Of a stretch of DNA of 64,000 bases, positions 11,536 through 25,900 are shown piece after piece. The first letter of the stretch is position 1. Every line of letters starts with the position of its first letter. The translations under genes were made by a program, and so were the position numbers. The stretch comes from Helianthus annuus. Lineage: Eukaryota; Streptophyta; Magnoliopsida; Asterales; Asteraceae. The stretch lies in NCBI RefSeq assembly GCF_002127325.2, contig NC_035448.2, positions 60,069,577-60,133,576 of the forward strand, given 5' to 3'. The notes under the pieces were generated by a model, which searched no databases, was not told the origin of the DNA, and saw nothing but the letters and a program-made list of their open reading frames with translations.

Positions 11536-14500
11536 TAATTTTTGACTTGATTTGATTTATTTACCCTTAAAACACAAATTCAAAAGTTAGTCTTGTGTAT
11601 TGTAAAGTTAGGCAAAAAGTAACGTTTTTTAAGGTTTAAACCCTTCAAAAATTAGTCTTGTGATGTAAACTAGAAAAGGGGATAGGAAATTGGAACTCTT
11701 GATTCATACATAATACCAGGAATGATTCTTTCAAAATTCGTTGATTCACGAAGAATACCAAAAATTAAGATTTTCACACAAAACACACACTAGTGAATTG
11801 GGAGAGAAAAATGATTGTTCATATATTCCAAAACTAATTTGTTTTCTCCCATTACATCCATATAAATAACAAGGTAAATTGAAAACGGGCCTCAAAAAAC
11901 ACTTGGGCCAAAAGCTAGATCCAAATAAAAGTCCACCAAAAGCAATACAAAACATAAAACGATAAATAACTCACAGAATTAAGGGTTTTTGGGCCCGAAC
12001 AATGACCCAAACCGCCTATGGCCGTTTGTAGAAAGATGGGTCTTGCTCTCACGAACGTTTCACTTGGTCACACGTCCAAAACGGACCCCCATAGTCCAAG
12101 TTAGAGCCATTTTAGTAAAGACACTTTTATCACACGATCTTGAGCCTCCAAATAAGATGATCCGCTCCTTCACACTTGGGCCCGCATCATCTTGTGTACT
12201 GTAAAGTTAGGCAAAAAGTAACGTTTTTTAAGGTTTAAACACTTCAAACTCTATTATTTATGAAAATGAAATGCACTTATTTTAATGAAATAATATATCT
12301 CATGTGGGTTACAAAAACTTTGAAAACCTAATAAATGGATATCATGTTGTCACGTGTTACACTTTTTCGCTAAAACATTTTTATTGATACCTACAACATT
12401 TTCTGACATTAACACACTTTTTGTAACAGTGAAGAGACGGAAAAGAATGTGTTATATTTTTTCAGTTGTTCACATTTTTTAATTCACTTGTAACACTTTT
12501 TTATTGTTTTTTAACAACAATTTTTAAGATTATATAAATTATATGGATTTTAGAACTTATAATTTATGAATTTTTATTTTGTAATGCACGTAAAAAACAT
12601 GCTACATTTTTTTACAGCGAGATTTTTATGTAACAATGCAGTTCATACTCAAAATTTAATCAGTTTTAAGTAGAAGTATAAAAAAAAAATCGTATATATG
12701 TCACAATCAAAGTAAAACCTACACATATTTTTAGTTTTTCGCATTCCATAGCTTAAGTTAGTCGAACTTCAATACACTGCATTTAATTATAAGCTTAAAA
12801 TTATATAAAAAAAATAGATTAATGTTTTCTAAAACCAAAATATATGGTTCTAGAAACTTATATATGTGGATACTATACATAGCTAGCATCACCTGGTAAT
12901 CGGTTTAAAAGGGTTTGGACAGCGATACAAACGGTTACAGACGCACCTTCCGATTATAATCGCCGGGCGACAGTGCTCTTTTCCGGTTACAGCTACACCA
13001 CCGTCAAAGATTACTGGATCCTTTGTTCACCTCTTGAATTGCCGATCAAGATAGCTAGGACACAAAATTTCAAGACTCACTTTTGAGACTCAATCAATTT
13101 TCTAAATTCACTGCCCTTTTTTTCATTCCAACGTGCTCTTTAAAGGAAATTACATCAAAAGGAAATAACTACCCATACCTCCACTACTAGTATGGCTTAA
13201 AATAAGGAAAACACTTTGACAAGTCCATAATTAACTGAAACAAATAAAACAAATGATAAAAACTGAAATTCAGAAAATAAATATAAACTTGGGCTGGAGC
13301 ACGTTGGGCTTGCATGGCTGCTTCACGTCACATGGTTATGGGCCTGGGCCTGGGTCTCGAGACTCAACCCAATTCAGCAGCTGACCGTTGGAGCGACCCG
13401 GGTTCACAGAACTCGAACTACTTGCCCCGTAATCCATAGATATGAGCATCACCTGGTAATCGGTTTAAAAGGGTTTGGACAGCGATACAAACGGTTACAG
13501 ACGCACCTTCCGATTATAATCGCCGGGCGACAGTGCTCTTTTCCGGTTACAGCTACACCACCGTCAAAGATTACTGGATCCTTTGTTCACCTCTTGAATT
13601 GCCGATCAAGATAGCTAGGACACAAAATTTCAAGACTCACTTTTGAGACTCAATCAATTTTCTAAATTCACTGCCCTTTTTTTCATTCCAACGTGCTCTT
13701 TAAAGGAAATTACATCAAAAGGAAATAACTACCCATACCTCCACTACTAGTATGGCTTAAAATAAGGAAAACACTTTGACAAGTCCATAATTAACTGAAA
13801 CAAATAAAACAAATGATAAAAACTGAAATTCAGAAAATAAATATAAACTTGGGCTGGAGCACGTTGGGCTTGCATGGCTGCTTCACGTCACATGGTTATG
13901 GGCTTGGGCCTGGGTCTCGAGACTCAACCCAATTCAGCAGCTGACCGTTGGAGCGACCCGGGTTCACAGAACTCGAACTACTTGCCCCGTAATCCATATC
14001 ATCCTCCCCTGGTTGGACAAAGTTTGTCCTCAAACTTGGCAATTCATCATCTTCGTCATAGTATGGACGCAGATCGGCAACATTAAACGTGGCTGATACA
14101 CCGTATTCACCTGGAAGATCCACTTTGTAAGCATTGTCATTGACCTTCTCAATTATTTCAAAAGGACCATCAGACCGTGGGCTGAGCTTAGAACGTCTTT
14201 TCTGAGGAAACCGTTCCTTCCTGAAATGTACCCAAACTAAATCACCGGGTTCAAACTTGACAAATCTCCGACGCCGATCAACCCGCTGCTTTACTTTATT
14301 ATTCATAGCTTCAATCCTGACACGAACGGACTCATGTAGTTGCTGAATAGTTGAAGCTCGGTCAGCCCCTTCCTGACTAAATTTCGAACCGGTGTCTAAT
14401 ACAGCAAGATCAATAGGCGTTATAGGATTAGCACCATATACTACCTCGAACGGACTGAATTTAGTAGTGGAATTCGGCACCCGATTGTAAGCGAACTCAG

Positions 14501-17500
14501 CCTGAGGAAGCATGTCTTCCCAGCTACGAACATGCTTTTTAATTAGAACCCGCAGTAAAGTTCCCAATGTACGATTCGTTACTTCGGTTTGCCCGTCAGT
14601 TTACGGGTGGCTAGAAGTACTAAACTGCAACTTTGTGCCCAGTTTCTTCCATAGAGTGATCCAAAAGTGACTAAGGAATTTTGTGTCTCGGTCGCTCACC
14701 ATAGATTTCGGAATACCGTGTAGTCGTACGATTTCCTTAAAGTAGAGATTGGCAATCTGAACTGCATCATGGGTAGTGTTACAAGCAACGAAGTGAGCCA
14801 TCTTCGAGAACCGATCCACGACAACCATAATAGAATCAGACTTACGTTGTGTACGCGGTAAACCGGTAATGAAGTCGAGACTAATGTCTTCCCATGGGGC
14901 TTGTGGAACTGGTAAGGGAAGACGTAAACCATGGGGCAATACGTGGCTCTTGGCTTGCTGGCAAACGAGGCACCTCTTAATAATGTGTTCCACATCTCTT
15001 TTTAAACGTGGCCAATACGCGTAACTGTGCAGAATTTCCACCGTCTTTTCGATACCAAAGTGCCCAGCCATACCCCCTTCATGAACTTCTTTAATCAGCA
15101 TCCCTCACAGAATGCTTAGGAATGCAAAGACGCGTTCCCTTGAAAAGATACCCCTCAAAAATGTAGAAATCATCAACAGCATGTTTGGAGCATCGGTCAA
15201 ATAGATCCCCAAAATCAGCATCACCCAAATAATATTCCTTAAACAATTCGAATCCCACAACTTTTGGGCAGAAGGCCTGAATAAGAAGATGTCGTCGAGA
15301 AAGAGCATCGGCGCCTTTGTTCATAACGCCCGACTTATGCTTAATAGTGAAGGTAAATGCTTGAATATATTCGACCCATTTGGCATGTCGCGGTTGTAAC
15401 TTATGCTGCCCTTGGATGTACTTAAGCGCTTCGTGATCGGAATGCAAAACAAACTCTTTTGCTATCAAGTAATGGTGCCAATGAACCAACGCTCGAATTA
15501 TAGCATAAAATTCCTTATCATAGGTCGAGTACCGGCGTTTTGCGTCATTCAGTTTCTCACTAAAGTAAGCTACCGGACGACCCAATTGAGTCAAAACGGC
15601 ACCAATTCCCACCCCGGAGGCGTCACATTCGACTTCGAACACCTCATCAAAATTTGGTAAAGCAAGCACGGGAGTGGTAGTCAAGCGTTTCTTAATTTCA
15701 TCAAAAGATACTTGTGCTTGCTCAGTCCAATTAAAAGTTTTCTGCTTCAGTAAATCAGTTAAAGGTGACACAATGGTACTGAAATCTTTAACGAACCTGC
15801 GATAAAACGAAGCGAGGCCGTGGAAACTACGAACGTGTTGTAGTGTGGACGGAGTGGGCCATTCTCTCACAGCCTGGACCTTTCTTTCATCTACTGCAAT
15901 GCCCTCAGTTGAAACAATATACCCCAGAAACACCACTTTTGGAGAAAAAAATTGGCACTTAGCTTGATTCCCATAAAGTTTCTCATCATTCAGTACTCTA
16001 AATACTTGTTGGAGGTGATCACCATGTTCTTCTTCATTCTTGCTGTAGATTAAAATGTCATCGAAGTACACTACAACAAAACGCCCCAGAAAAGGTCGCA
16101 TGGTCTGATTCATCAGCCTCATAAACGTACTCGGCGCGTTGGAGAGGCCAAACGGCATAACCAACCATTCATATAACCCTTCCTTCGTTTTAAATGTCGT
16201 CTTCCACTCGTCGCCTTCATAAATACGAATTTGGTGATAACCACTTCGTAAATCGATCTTAGAAAACACAGCAGCCCCGTACAATTCATCTAAGAGGTCG
16301 TTTAAACGTGGTATCGGAAACCGATACTTAATTGTAATTTTGTTGATGGCCCGACTATCGACACACATTCGCCATTCACCATTCTTCTTTGGTACAAGTA
16401 GAGTCGGTACAGCACAAGGGCTGAGAGATTCGCGGATCAACCCTTTAGCCAATAATTCCTCAACCTGTTTGCGAATCTCAGCGGATTCCTGTGGATTAGC
16501 TCTGTAGGCTGGTTTGTTTGGTAACATAGACCCTGGAATAAAGTCAATTTTGTGCTGAATTTGTCGAAGTGGGGGAAGACCTGGGGGAATTTCTTCGGGA
16601 AAAACCTTAGAAAACCGGTCCAGTAGCACCTGGGCCAAAGGGTGTATTGTAGTCGGTTCAGGTTCTGCTTCAATTCCCATTAAAATAAATTCTTTCACAG
16701 CCTTATACTCCCGTAATTCAGCCTTAAGGAGAACCCCTAGAGACGCAGTAGCAAGTGATGGATCAGGATCAGGGATTAATGGTAATAAAGTGATATTCTT
16801 GTCATCTTTGGTAAAGGAATATGTGTTTTTGAACCCATCATGCACCACTTTTCTATCAAACTGCCATGGTCTACCAAGTAGGATGTGACAAGCATCCATG
16901 GGAATGATATCACACAAAACATCATCATGATATCGTTTACCAATACTAAAAGAAATAAGAACCTGATGAGTTACTTGAATGCCTTTCCCATGGTTGAGCC
17001 ATTGTATGTTGTAAGGTGATGGATGAGGAGTGGTGGTGAGATGAAGTTTTGTGACCATGGCTTGAGAAGCAGCATTAGTACAGCTACCGCCATCAACTAT
17101 GAGGGAACACACTTTGTTTGAGACGGTACAGCGAGTATGGAAGATAGACTCACGTTGAGAATTAATCTTCTGAGCAGCAGAACTATTAAGGGCGCGTCTA
17201 ATGACCAAGCACTCACCTTCATCAGGTTGAAGTTCAATTACTCCATCTTCACTATCGCCTTCATTCTCGACAGGCTCTTCATCATAACGAGGAGGGTTGG
17301 TCGTTTCAAGTTCGGCTAGGGTAACAACCCGGGTGTTTGGACACTCAGACGCATAATGCCCTAGGCCTTGGCATCGAAAACATCTACGAGGTGCTCGGTT
17401 TTGAGGTGGGGTGGTTTCGGTTCTGGGTTGGGGTTTGGAGGAAGTAGAAGCGGAGGTTTTTGAAGTGGGAGTGTAGGTTTGAGAAGGGTTGGGTTTAGAG

Positions 17501-20500
17501 CTTGTGGTTCGCTGGGGTTCATACTTGTTTCGGGTCTTTTGTTGAACTTCAACCCGATGAGACAGGACAGTTAATTCAGCTAGAGAGGTGTAGGGTTGTA
17601 ATTCAACAATCTGGGCAATACGGGGTTCAAGACCACCAAGGTACCGGACTAAGGTTTGGGGGTCGTCTTCGTCTAGTCCACACTTCATCAGGAGATATTC
17701 AAACTCCTGTGAATATTCCTCCACCGACTTATTTCCCTGCTTCAACACGTGCAACTGAGAGAAATTGTCTTGAAGGTAATACGTGGGCATGAACTTCTCT
17801 CTCAATAACTTCTTCATCTTTTGCCATGTTCGAACTTTGTCTTTGCCTTGTCGTTCTCGTTTTGCACAAACATTCGCCCACCACGTCGAGGCGTATTTTC
17901 TCAGTTTCAAGGCCACAACCTTAACTTTCTTCTCTTCAGTAGTCTGCTTGTAATCGAAAACCCGTTCCACTGTTCTAAGCCAATCAACAAACACATCGGG
18001 ATCTAGCTTTCCATCAAATTCCAGGATATCAACCTTGATGTCATTATAGTGTTGCCTTCCAAACGGATTATCACCTTCGTTCTCATAATCCGATTCCTCT
18101 TCATGGTACTCATTATCGGGTCGAAATCGGGGCGGCGTACAGGTGGTTCGCCGGCGACGATTCATGGCTAGAGTCAAGGTTTGAAGTTGCTCCTGCAATG
18201 CTTGAACTTGTTGTTCGAGGGTTCGGTATTCATCTCCCATCTTGTAGATCTGTAAGATTACGTGAATATGAGCGGAAACGGAATTAGGCTCTGATACCAG
18301 ATGATATGAGCATCACCTGGTAATCGGTTTAAAAGGGTTTGGACAGCGATACAAATGGTTACAGACGCACCTTCCGATTATAATCGCCGGGCGACAGTGC
18401 TCTTTTCCGGTTACAGCTACACCACCGTCAAAGATTACTGGATCCTTTGTTCACCTCTTGAATTGCCGATCAAGATAGCTAGGACACAAAATTTCAAGAC
18501 TCACTTTTGAGACTCAATCAATTTTCTAAATTCACTGCCCTTTTTTTCATTCCAACGTGCTCTTTAAAGGAAATTACATCAAAAGGAAATAACTACCCAT
18601 ACCTCCACTACTAGTATGGCTTAAAATAAGGAAAACACTTTGACAAGTCCATAATTAACTGAAACAAATAAAACAAATGATAAAAACTGAAATTCAGAAA
18701 ATAAATATAAACTTGGGCTGGAGCACGTTGGGCTTGCATGGCTGCTTCACGTCACATGGTTATGGGCCTGGGCCTGGGTCTCGAGACTCAACCCAATTCA
18801 GCAGCTGACCGTTGGAGCGACCCGGGTTCACAGAACTCGAACTACTTGCCCCGTAATCCATATCAGCTGTCTTTATTTTTGTTTAATATCTTTAAGGTAT
18901 TGTGATTGGCTTAGCAATAACACATGTTGAAATGCACCGTATTTCTATCTAGAGTAACTTTTTCTTTAAAAGTTACATCAATATAATTATATAACATTTT
19001 AGAATTATGTTCAATCACTTTTTTCTTGTACAAAAACTTTATGAACACACATAACATTCGGTTTTTATTTATGCAAATTTGAGGAAACAACCATATTGAA
19101 AAGATGGAATTTTACACTCTTGTGATTAAAGTTATATGATTCATTATTGTTTTCATTTCAACAAAAAGTTAGTATTACTTTATTCACTTTAAGCAGTATA
19201 GACACCCACCCAATATAGAGTTGTGTTAGGACTAATTAAACTATCTGAATTCGTTTATTTAACATTTTATAATCTTTACTTCCACTGTGTAAAGAAATTG
19301 TTTATTTAGCAGTTTATAATGATTATTTTTTTATATATTTTTCAAGACCTATATAGTGTTAAAAAGATGAAAAAGAACCATCTCAAAAACCAACACAAAC
19401 ACGCTTGAATACCCTTCATATTAACAGCTACTATAGGAGGAATGTTTTTATGCGGTGCTAACGATTTAATAAGATGCTACTCGCCATTGCAAGACACCGT
19501 CAAGATACACCATCTTTTTCTACCCCTCTCCTCACACAGCCACATTTGATGGTAGTGTTAGTGTTACATGGTGGTTGTTTCGTTTTTGGTTAAGACTTGG
19601 TGGTTGTTACATGGTGGTTGTTTTGTTTTTGATAGACGAAAGACAAGGGGGTATATGCACTAATCGGTTTTTGTACCAATTGTTGAGTGTTATATGCTTT
19701 ATGTCCAAGCCTTGATTCAAAATGGGGGTCTCACTGGAAGCAACATCTCTATTCCTACATGATAGAAGTAAGATTGTCTATATCGTACCCTCATTAGACC
19801 ATACCTTATCTTTGCTATTAGTGAGAATTACTAAGTATGATTATTATAATGATTAAGACTTGAAAATCAAAAGAGGCTCCACTAACAGAATGAACAACTA
19901 AGTATATAATCTAACAAACTAATAACCTTATTATTAGTTTATTCTGTTGTACAAACACTTGTTAGTTAATTAATTAATAATTTAGATTATATTTTAAAAA
20001 CAAAAAAAATGTCATCTCTTTTGTTTTTCTTTACAAAAAACAACCTTTTAACGACCAAAAGCAATACCATCATATGCGATGCTTTACCCATCATCCTAGC
20101 GTCATGTCAACTAACACGGGTCATATGATAATAATACCAGAAAATAAATGTTCTTTATATATTTCATACCCTTTTGAGACAAAATAATTTATTTTGTATA
20201 CAAACTTACAATTTATTAATCGCTTTTCGGTTTGTTTCTAATTATCCGAATTCATTTTGATTCAACTCGGTTTCCGGTTTCAACCAAAAATATCAAACAA
20301 GCCGATCGAAAACCAAATCATAAACACCCATAACTGTGACTTTAGAATAGGGTAAATATCATAAAGAAACAACATACTTTTTTTTCTCATAGAAGTTCCT
20401 TTAACATTTGTTTACATGAAATACAACATACTTTATGTTTTGTCTCATAAAAGTCCTCAACAATTTTTTAAACATTAAAGTTCATTCACAGGTTAAATTT

Positions 20501-22333
20501 AAACAATATAATGACATAAAACTAAAATAACTCTGAACCGTTAGAGGTGTCCAACGGTTCTTTTCGGTTTATTTGATTATTTGGTTCCTTTTATTCGGTT
20601 TGAAATTTTTGGGTTAATCCAAAAACTGAACCAAACCAAACGGAGTATAAATACTTCAAAACTAAATAACAAACTATGTTAGATTTCGATTTGGTTTTCG
20701 GTTTCAATCGAAGCAACAAATTCATATTATTGGGTTTATTCAACCAAATATAAAGTAAGGTTTACTTTGTTTATTCGGTTTATTGGGCTACGTATAAACC
20801 GAATATATTTTTATTTGGTTCAGGTTTAATTCTTTTCATTTTTAGTTTTATATTAGTTTTTTTATTGTCCAGTCAAATAATTACTTTTACCTTGTAATCA
20901 GTAAATACAGCCTAAATTAACATACTTTTATAAAAATAAGTTGAATTAATGCACTTCAAGTCAATTATTTTAATACACTTGAAGTTAATTATTTTATATT
21001 TAAATCGAATGAAATTAAATGGAAGTCGTGTGCTGACTACTAACCTAATTTTTGGTGGGGTCTAAATGTGCAGTTTTGCTGAATAATGAAGTTATCCAAA
21101 ACATATTATGAAAGAATTGACCAAAAGCAGTTTTACAATCACCATCATCATAAATTTAGTTGAAAACTGAAATGAAATGATCACATGCAACCAACTTAAA
21201 CTTCATTTTTTGGTTATAAGGGGATACGGTGTGGCAAATGAAGGTGTCGGTAAACTTGGTTTACCGAAATGGCAAACCATTGCCAACCAAAGTTTACCGA
21301 TCAGATTTGGTTTCATGCGGTGAAGCTTTACCGATGCGGGAAAGGAGAAAGGAAAGAGAGAGGGGGGTATGGGGTGGGGTCCATTCCAATCTTAACCAAT
21401 CACACCTTTTTCCTTTTTTTTAAAAAAAAATAGTTTACCACTTCACCAAGTGTTTAAACCATTGCCAACATTTTTCACCAAAGTTTAAACACTTTTGCCT
21501 AATTGACATGGAGCGCTCTCATTGGTCGGTTTTTTGGTTTGCCACTTTAAAGTGTTTAACCACTCCTTATACCCTAATGTTTTGTTTTTTTAATGATTAT
21601 CGGGTAACAAGTTAAATGAGTTTATGTAATAACAAACCATAATTTAAAATAATTATCAGGTATTAGTTACAAATTGGGTAAGGATTAATGATACCTATAG
21701 GCCTTTACCTAGGAGTTAAAAGGTTTTGTCTTTTCTAATGATGAGGATTCAAGTCCTACGACACCCCAAGGGTGTGGAAAAAACTCCCTCTCTTATATCC
21801 CTTTGTAACAATGTTATGGTCGATTAAATATGTTTTTTTTTTTTTGGAAAAAAAATAGAGCATCATTAAAATTATATCTTTCTAGGTAAGATTCAAAATA
21901 TAGTGTGCCTATTTGACTAGAAATTCGTTAGTATAATATTTAATATATATTTAATTTTGATCTAAAATTTACATATAACTACTAAAAATACTCTGGCCGT
22001 TAAAAAAAACTAATAAAAATACTCAAACCATTCATCTATTTAATCTTCTGAGGCAAATTTGATATTCTTGATTGTTGGAACGCTACATCACCACAAAAAA
22101 AAAAAGCGATTTAAAAAAATGAGTGTGTCAGGCACTATCATTTTTCAAGTGAAAATATTGCAACAATTATATTTGATTTTAGTGCTTATAAAATAATCAA
22201 AGAGATATACTAAAAACTTAATATAATTGTATCTTCATTAGTTATTTTGTTTGTTTCTAATTTACCAAAAAAAAGTTATATTTGCAAAATAATGCTCAAA
22301 GGTTTTAGACATTTTTTTCCTAAAGGTTTCCAA

Positions 22334-22409
<76 letters not shown>

Positions 22410-22897
22410 CTCCATTTTTTTAATAAAAGGGGTCTATATGGAGTTGGTGATTGCTGACCCAAAAGGATCCAAATTATTTTGGTACCGATCACTTTCAACC
22501 TAACATTTATTTCGAGTTATTTTAATTGCGAGCCATATAATTTCTCAAATTTATATCATGTTTTCTTTACGAAACATAAAACAATAATCTCTCTTCTTTT
22601 TTTCGTCCCAAAAGAAATATTTAATTTAATTTACTTTACAAAAATCAAGTAAAATCTATCAACCGAAATTCAAAACTCAACCCTCTCAAACAAGGAGTAG
22701 TTTAGGATTTATTTTGATGTAATTTAGGAGTATGTAAAAGTTGTTATTAAAAAAAAAAGACGAAGATGGGTTGGACCAACATAATTAAAGCAGGGAGGTA
22801 CAACCCGAAAAGCTTAGACCAAGCCGGTTGGACCGATAAAGATGTCTCATTTCAATCCTTCAACTTTGCTAAAGATAAAACTTTAGACGGAACAACC

Positions 22898-22970
<73 letters not shown>

Positions 22971-25900
22971 ATTTTTAATATTTTTTGTAACGTTTGTTAT
23001 GTGACAGGTGAAGGTGGTGAAATTAGCCCCCCGTATTCGGATTTAAAGAGAGCTCATGGGCTATTGAATGCGATAGGATGGGGCGTATTGATCCCCATTG
23101 GGGCTATGATTGCCCGTTACTTCAAGGATAATAAATTCTCTTGGTTTTATGCACATGTATTCATCCAGTTATCCGGGTTTTTTATCGGATTAGCGGGAAT
23201 CATCACAGGAATTCAGTTAAATAGTCGTATCGACGTCGATGTCGACAAGCACAAAGCCATTGGCCTGGCCGTTGTTACGCTTGGATGTTTACAGGTTTGT
23301 GTGTTATGTGGTTTCATATCATATGTTTTATCACATGCTTTTTTTTTTTTTTGAACGGCAAATTTCTTTTATTTCATGTCGTATATAAGACTTGAACCCA
23401 ATACCTCTCTCTCAAGGTGTTTAAAGGTTTTGTTTTTACAAATAGACCACCACCCCATTCGCTATTTTACCACATGTCATTTGGGCTTATTTGAGATTTT
23501 GACCAATCAAGCAATTCCAAACCACCCAAGCCTAAACCAAAAATTAGGTCAGCCAACCCAAAGTCCCAAATTACCCAAATATGGCCGGGTCGAGATTCTT
23601 TGCTCCGTTTCCTAATCGATGCTCTGTTTCCTAATCGGGTAATAGGTCATTATGATTATAATATGTCACCACTAGATATATGTCTGGATTTTCACGATGA
23701 TTTGTCGTTTCATACAAAATGAAAAGTATTATTTTTATACTATTTTGGGTAAAAGTACTGTTTTTATACTTTGATTAGTGTTGGGGGAATTTAGGGTCCG
23801 GTTCAACAGATTTATTGGGCTTTTTCCTGAATTGGTGTATATGCATTATAACCTAGTAGAGATGTATATGATCAGGTGGTTCGCTGATGGCACGATGATA
23901 CTCCAGTGATCCGTCTGTGATCCAGATTTGGCGTTCAAAAAAAAATTGTTTTACCCAGTTTTTCAAACCATTCTAGAAATCTTTTAACCGGCTAAAACAA
24001 ATCAATTTACCTAACGAGTCATTTCAACATATCGTTAACACCTAGTTATTATTAGTAGCGGTTTGCAAAAAACCGAATTAATCGAACCATAACCAAATTA
24101 ACCGATAAAACCGAACCAAATAAAAAACCGGTGGGTCGGTTAATGGTTTTTCTGAACATCAAAAGTAGTGGGGCGGTTATGGTTATCAATGTTTTCATAC
24201 CCACCATAACCGAACCGAACCGACATGTAATAAATCTTTTGTATGATTTAGGACTTTTCACTATTTTTTTAATATATGATTGTTTATTTGAATTTATGGA
24301 ATATATCTTATCACTTTACTTGAATATTCGGTAATAATCGATATTAATATTATAAATTATATGTATTTTTCATACTATGCAATATACTAATACTAGGTTA
24401 TAACCCCGTGTATTACACGGGTCGAATAAATGAATTTTATATACTAAATAATAAAACAATATATCTTTAAAAGCCTCTTTTATTGCATGGGTTGAATAAA
24501 TATAATTTTACATATTAAATAATAAAAACTTATATCGATAAGAACCATATTGTACGGTTGAATAAATATAATTTTATATACCAAATAAAAAAGTTATATC
24601 TTTAAAACCACGTGTTAAATAAATGTAATATTGTTTACCAAATAATAAAATAACACATCTTTAAAAAACATCATTTATTACACGGGTTGAATAAATGTAA
24701 TTTTATATACCAAATAATAAAAAAAAATATCTTTAAAAATATGTGTATTACACGGGTTGAATAAATGTAATTTTCTGTACTAAATATAAAAAATATATAT
24801 CCTTAAAAACCCTGTGTATTGTACGAATTGAATAAATCTAATTTTATATATCAAATAATAACAGGTTATATATTAAAAAACCTCATGTATTACACGGGCC
24901 GAATAAATATAATTTTATATAGTAAATAATAAAAAAAGGTATATCTTTAAAAAACCATGTGTATTACACGGGTTTAATAAATCTAATTTTATATACCAAT
25001 AATAAAAAAATCATATCTTTCAATATACTAATGGATAATACTCGATACGCGATAGTTAATATCAAGAGTAAATTACGATATTGGCCCCTGTAATTATATC
25101 ACTTTTACCCTTTTAGCCAAAAAATGAATCTTTTAACAACCGAGTCCCCAATGTTTTTTTTTTCTAACCCTTTTGGCCCCTAACACTAACCCCATCCATT
25201 TACTTTTAGGAGACAAAAAGGTTAGAAAAAAAGACGTTGGGGTCCAAAAGGGATAGAAAACGTTGAAGGCTTAAATGTTAAAAAATTCTTTTTTAAGCTA
25301 AAAGGGTAAAAGTGATATAACCACAAGGATCAAAATCGTAATTTACTATAATATCAAATTAGATAACTAAGTTTGAATTTGAAGTAAATGGATAAATATA
25401 GAAGTAATAATTAAACTAAATAATATTTAGTAGGAGGATTATCTATAATTAATTAGAAAAGATTAAACTAAAATAATAATTATCTACAAGACATGACCTA
25501 ATATGATGACAAGTGTCCCCAAAGTGGTTTCTTTTATTATATAGTTTAGATTAGATTAGATTTAGATATACAAATATGCAATAACAATTTATTCAATGTT
25601 AAAAAAATTAAGCTATTTTTAGCTAGGCTAAATACACGGTTAACCACCCACAACCGACCCGCTATAACCATTAAAACCGATTAACCATAACCACCATAAC
25701 CGATCGGTTATGGTCATGGTTATCCATTAACCGACATAGTGGTTATGATTATGGTTTTAGGCCAAAACCGACCCAAACCGACCCATGCACACCCCTATTT
25801 ATTAGCATATCTAAAGAAACTTTAAACCTGTAACGGTAAGATGAAAGTACTCCCAAATCTAGGTTTGAAACAAATCAACAACAAGACTTATTTTTTTTTG

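Larger units (their letters stand above)
12885..18865 (-). mobile_element. Ty3/gypsy element, CRM-like, with three LTRs, in intron 2
   Basis: The minus-strand order is LTR C (18302-18865), primer-binding site, gag-pol (18240-13896), polypurine tract, LTR B (13439-14001), and directly adjoining LTR A (12885-13438). Complete LTRs read TGATAT...ATATCA. The C terminus of integrase ([18 protein letters not shown] followed by [12 protein letters not shown]) resembles the CRM clade, with moderate certainty. pol carries a frameshift and a stop, so the copy is not autonomous. AGCT occurs at both outer edges (12881-12884, 18865-18868), but the outer end of LTR A is truncated and a 5-bp duplication cannot be confirmed. 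Confidence 0.9.

Noticed and set aside
15105..15660. Small frames overlapping the gypsy pol on either strand
   Set aside because: They are shadows of the pol reading frame without independent support.
22262..22498. Frame with a poly-Asn run
   Set aside because: An intronic ATT microsatellite, open by periodicity only.
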